17,176 bases of DNA from positions 1 to 17,176 of the forward strand of contig CAYNCU010000083.1 in NCBI GenBank assembly GCA_964395765.1, written 5' to 3'. Below, piece by piece: positions 14,666 through 17,176 of the stretch; position 1 is the stretch's first letter; each line of letters opens with the position of its first letter. The translations under genes were made by a program, and so were the position numbers. The stretch comes from DATDPY01 sp964395765. GTDB taxonomy: Bacteria > Bacteroidota > Bacteroidia > Cytophagales > Cyclobacteriaceae. Under the pieces are notes generated by a model. The model saw only the letters and a program-made list of their open reading frames with translations, was not told the origin of the DNA and did not search any database.

Positions 14666-15910
14666 CTATTCGTCTCTTAATGCTTCAATCGGGTTGACAC
14701 TGGCTCCCTTTTTTGCGGGAATATAACCGGCCAGCAATCCTGCGATCACCAGCAACAGCATGGCGCCCACAGCGACGTAGATCTGCACCTGCGGATTCCT
14801 GAAATATTCAGCATCGATGTTCATCGCATGCATCAGGTAATTCAGGCCCTGGATAATGCCGATACCTCCTAACAGGCCGATATAACCGGCCAGGAAGGTG
14901 ATCACCACGGATTCCTGAAGGAAGAGCCGGATGATGGAAGAGGGGGTAGCTCCCAGTGCTTTCCGGATCCCGATCTCCCGGGTTCTTTCCTTTACAACGA
15001 TGAGCATAATGTTGCTCACCCCCACGATACCCGCGACAATAGTTCCGATTCCGACAATCCATAAAAATAATCGGATTCCCGCAAACAGATCCATGAATTT
15101 CTGGAACTGCTCTACATTGTTCCAGATGAAGACAGCCCTGTTGTCATCAGGGGAGAACTTGTATTTCTTGATTAGGATATCCTTTACATCATTTACAATA
15201 TTCTTGCTCTCTTTAAGGGATGCATTGCCGACGGTAAACATCATCTGGTGCATCCGGTTGGAGCCATTGTAGGCAAGCTGCGCCGTGGATAGGGGAATAA
15301 AGATCCTTTTTACTTCGTTCCCGCCGCCGGCATCATCATAAACTCCGATCACCTTGAATTGTATTCCCCCGATATCGATGTATTTGCCAATTGGGTTTTC
15401 CTCCCCGAACAATATATCTCTTACATCCACACCGATCGCGGCCACCTTTCTTTTGTTATCCATATCAAAGTTATCAATAAACCGCCCCAGCACCACTTGC
15501 TGGTTTTCAATATACATATGCCCCGGGCTGCAGCCCAGCAGGTCGAAGGAGGAATACTTGTCACGGTAGCGTACGGTAAATTCCCCGTTTACATAATACC
15601 TTCCGCTCATATGATCGATCTCGGGTATGGAATTGTGAATGCTTTTATAGTCCTCGTTGGTCAGATGGATTTGCCGCCCTGATTTCATTCCCTTATAAGG
15701 TATGCTGGTCTGCCCCGGCATGACCCAGATGCTGTTCGTGGCAACATCCCGGAACTGGTACTTCACGCCGTTCTCCAATCCGTTGCCGGCGCCCAGGAGG
15801 ATCACCAGCATGAAGATCCCCCATGACACACTGAAAGCGGTCAGAAAAGTCCGCAGCTTGTTCTGCTTAATCGTAAAATAAATTTCCTGCCAGGTATCCA
15901 GATCAAACAT
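14666..15910 (-). CDS. FtsX/MacB-type ABC transporter permease, first of the pair
   Basis: The chosen start is ATG 15910 (414 aa), because its paralogue also begins with MFD; a TTG three codons upstream is possible. The layout is like the second permease: one N-terminal helix, a periplasmic MacB domain (about 45-265), then three helices with the loop VKERTREIGIRKALGATP and the tail VNPIEALRDE. It shares clear similarity with the second permease across both ends (LLGAGNGLENGVK against LLGSGNGLENGVK), so they arose by tandem duplication. The two may form a heterodimer, or each may form a homodimer with the shared ATPase; the sequence does not decide. An AT-rich repeat separates it from the ATPase gene. 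Confidence 0.92.
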   Translation of the reverse strand: MFDLDTWQEIYFTIKQNKLRTFLTAFSVSWGIFMLVILLGAGNGLENGVKYQFRDVATNSIWVMPGQTSIPYKGMKSGRQIHLTNEDYKSIHNSIPEIDHMSGRYYVNGEFTVRYRDKYSSFDLLGCSPGHMYIENQQVVLGRFIDNFDMDNKRKVAAIGVDVRDILFGEENPIGKYIDIGGIQFKVIGVYDDAGGGNEVKRIFIPLSTAQLAYNGSNRMHQMMFTVGNASLKESKNIVNDVKDILIKKYKFSPDDNRAVFIWNNVEQFQKFMDLFAGIRLFLWIVGIGTIVAGIVGVSNIMLIVVKERTREIGIRKALGATPSSIIRLFLQESVVITFLAGYIGLLGGIGIIQGLNYLMHAMNIDAEYFRNPQVQIYVAVGAMLLLVIAGLLAGYIPAKKGASVNPIEALRDE

Positions 15911-15929
15911 CTTATTCAATTTCCACTAT

Positions 15930-16060
15930 TCAAAAAACAAAATTCAAATAAAATCCAAAGTAAAATATCCAAATTCAATTAAACTGACGGGGTATCTTTT
16001 TGGGGAATTTGAAAATTGAAGATTGGAATTTATTTGTCATTTGTGATTTCTGATTTCTGA
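15930..16060. repeat. AT-rich imperfect inverted repeat, copy B
   Basis: The left arm (about 15930-15977) is partly complementary to the right arm (about 16005-16057): reverse-complemented, both contain GAATTTG, then eleven bases, then TTGGA and TTTATTTG-like blocks in the same order. The central loop is about 25-30 bases. The right arm shares the word AGATTGGAATTTATTTGT (one mismatch) with copy A at 3816. It ends in short direct repeats of TGATTTC (about 16045-16060). It sits inside an operon, between ATPase and permease genes. Confidence 0.5.
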
Positions 16061-16102
16061 TTTTTAAATTCTGATCTTTTGATTTTTTCATCAAATAAAT
16101 AA

Positions 16103-16786
16103 TCAGGATGCCATGGCCATATCACCGTCCATAATAACGCCGTCGCGGATCCTGATAATGCGGCCCGTTCTGTCCGCAATTTCCTTTTCATGGGTAACGA
16201 TCACGACCGTAATTCCCTGTTCATTCACACGCCTGAAAATCTCCATAACTTCCAGGGAAGTCTGGGAATCCAGCGCCCCGGTCGGTTCATCGGCGAGGAT
16301 CACCTTGGGCTGGGTTATCAGCGCGCGCGCAATGGCCACCCTCTGCTTTTGCCCACCCGATAATTCGCCGGGCATATGTTCCGACCAGTCCCGGATGCCG
16401 ACCAGGTCAAGGTATTCAAGCGCCTTGATATTTCTTTTTTTGCGTCCCACCTTTTGGTAGTAGAGGGGGAGAGCCACATTTTCCATGGCATTTTTGAAAG
16501 TAAGCAGGTTGAAGGATTGAAAGACAAAACCGATAAACCGGTTCCGGTAATAGGCGGCCTGCCTTTCGGAAAGATTATCCATGGATGTGTCGTTCAAAAG
16601 GTATTCCCCGGAATCAAATTCATCCAGAATGCCCAGAATGTTTAACAACGTCGACTTACCGGAACCCGAAGAGCCCATAACGGAAACCAATTCTCCTTTG
16701 CCGATATGCAGGTTGATGCCTTTGAGCACTTCCAGCCTGTGATTTCCTAAAGGGTAAGATTTTACCAGTTTGTTAAGGTGGATCAT
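16103..16786 (-). CDS. ABC transporter ATP-binding protein (MacB/LolD type)
   Basis: This 227-residue cytoplasmic ATPase powers the two permeases downstream. Walker A is GSSGSGKST (38-46), the Q-loop glutamine is Gln90 (FVFQSF), the signature LSGGQKQRVAIARAL starts at 142, Walker B is VILADEPTG (162-170) and the switch histidine is His199 (VTHE). The overall pattern matches the LolD/MacB/FtsE group, which pairs with FtsX-type permeases. It is the first gene of the minus-strand operon, and its ATG at 16786 lies just after the putative control region at 16817-16932. Unlike E. coli MacB, it is not fused to the permease. All nucleotide-binding motifs are intact. Confidence 0.95.
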   Translation of the reverse strand: MIHLNKLVKSYPLGNHRLEVLKGINLHIGKGELVSVMGSSGSGKSTLLNILGILDEFDSGEYLLNDTSMDNLSERQAAYYRNRFIGFVFQSFNLLTFKNAMENVALPLYYQKVGRKKRNIKALEYLDLVGIRDWSEHMPGELSGGQKQRVAIARALITQPKVILADEPTGALDSQTSLEVMEIFRRVNEQGITVVIVTHEKEIADRTGRIIRIRDGVIMDGDMAMAS

Positions 16787-16816
16787 GAAACAACCGCTAT
16801 TTTACTTCCATTAACT

Positions 16817-16832
16817 TTCTATAATCATGCCA
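16817..16832 (-). promoter_or_regulatory. Partial sigma-54-like promoter element
   Basis: On the minus strand this reads TGGCATGATTATAGAA. The -24 part TGGCA fits the sigma-54 consensus TGGCACGnnnnTTGCW, but the -12 part (TAGA instead of TTGC) is poor. Its position is right for the ABC operon, about 30 bases before the ATPase start, with a palindrome about 85-90 bases upstream. It is weak on its own. Confidence 0.27.
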
Positions 16833-16894
16833 TCTAACTAAGAGGTTGATTATCAAGCTCCTGGAATTATAATTCACTAATTTTCACCATGTTA

Positions 16895-16932
16895 TGTACG
16901 AATTTGAGACATATCCTGTTCGTATACGAACA
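16895..16932. promoter_or_regulatory. Perfect palindrome with an adjacent related half-site, candidate operator or activator site
   Basis: TGTTCGTATACGAACA at 16917-16932 is a perfect 16-bp palindrome. A neighbouring TGTACGAATTTGAGACA (16895-16911) repeats the TACGAA half-site and the TGT...ACA frame less exactly. The pair lies about 110-145 bases before the ABC operon start, as expected for a dimeric regulator, and could also serve a gene to the right of the window. The regulator is not identified. Confidence 0.5.
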
Positions 16933-17176
16933 ATAAATATTCCGCAGAAAACACTCTTATAACAAGGTAAATCCTGTTTTGCTCTTTTAAAAAGCTTATT
17001 TCTTTAATACTATAACGATAGGTCAGGCCGATTCCTGAACGGATTTTGTTAAATTTTCATTAAACCGGTAAAAAAAATCAAAGAGAAGCGGTAAAATACC
17101 CGAAAGTGCGGTTTCGTTGCTTATTATACCAAAATTTTTAAATCCGCAACAAAAAAAGACGGATCAAAACTGCCCG
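16933..17176. other. AT-rich stretch without a recognisable gene
   Basis: From the palindrome to the window end I find no coding frame with convincing family features. A minus-strand frame is open from the right edge to tandem TAA codons near 17122, about 17 codons, and could be the tail of a gene that begins outside, but it is too short to call. The rest looks intergenic. Confidence 0.4.

Noticed and set aside
17122..17174. C-terminal tail of a minus-strand gene entering from the right edge
   Set aside because: The open frame is only about 17 codons before two stop codons and has no recognisable sequence, so it cannot be distinguished from chance.

Overview
The window is chromosomal DNA from a member of the Bacteroidota, probably of the Bacteroidales/Marinilabiliales type. 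The evidence is a secreted subtilase with a type A type-IX-secretion sorting tail, a DUF5686-type outer-membrane protein, several lipoproteins, and promoter elements matching the phylum-specific -7 box TAnnTTTG (for example TATATTTG before thrS). Intergenic DNA is very AT-rich. No transposase, phage gene, CRISPR array, tRNA or rRNA was seen.

Layout. Positions 1-1494 hold the 3' part of an outer-membrane DUF5686-like protein, running in from outside the window. Positions 1571-3704 hold a Tat-exported Gfo/Idh/MocA oxidoreductase that overlaps a TPR lipoprotein by 8 nt. Positions 3705-3985 hold an AT-rich imperfect inverted repeat, a promoter and a leader hairpin. The translation cluster thrS-infC-rpmI-rplT follows (3986-7226) and ends in a two-part hairpin. 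infC is best read from an ATC codon at 6034 behind a perfect Shine-Dalgarno sequence, which is striking in a phylum that seldom uses such sequences. Positions 7305-7400, just after rplT, look like a structured small RNA; position and phylum suggest the Bacteroidales-1 class, which has been linked to 6S RNA.

A short TPR protein (minus strand, 7477-7794) and a DUF151/UVR bifunctional-nuclease-family protein (plus, 8070-8684) diverge from closely spaced promoters. The second has a long leader containing a possible 22-residue peptide gene whose stop overlaps the GTG start. Then come a thioredoxin-like protein, a lipoprotein of unknown function, an overlapping T9SS-exported S8 protease, and ribulose-phosphate 3-epimerase.

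On the minus strand, 16786 down to 12307 encodes a MacAB-type ABC export system: a separate ATPase, two paralogous FtsX/MacB permeases in tandem, and a periplasmic adaptor. No TolC-like outer-membrane partner lies in the window. Upstream is a perfect 16-bp palindrome, about 85-90 bp before a partial sigma-54-like element, suggesting activator control. A second copy of the AT-rich inverted repeat sits inside this operon, between the ATPase and the first permease.

Most genes are ordinary for the phylum. The points most worth a second look are the infC start, the RNA after rplT, the ABC operon palindrome, the mini-ORF before the DUF151 gene, and the dispersed inverted repeats.
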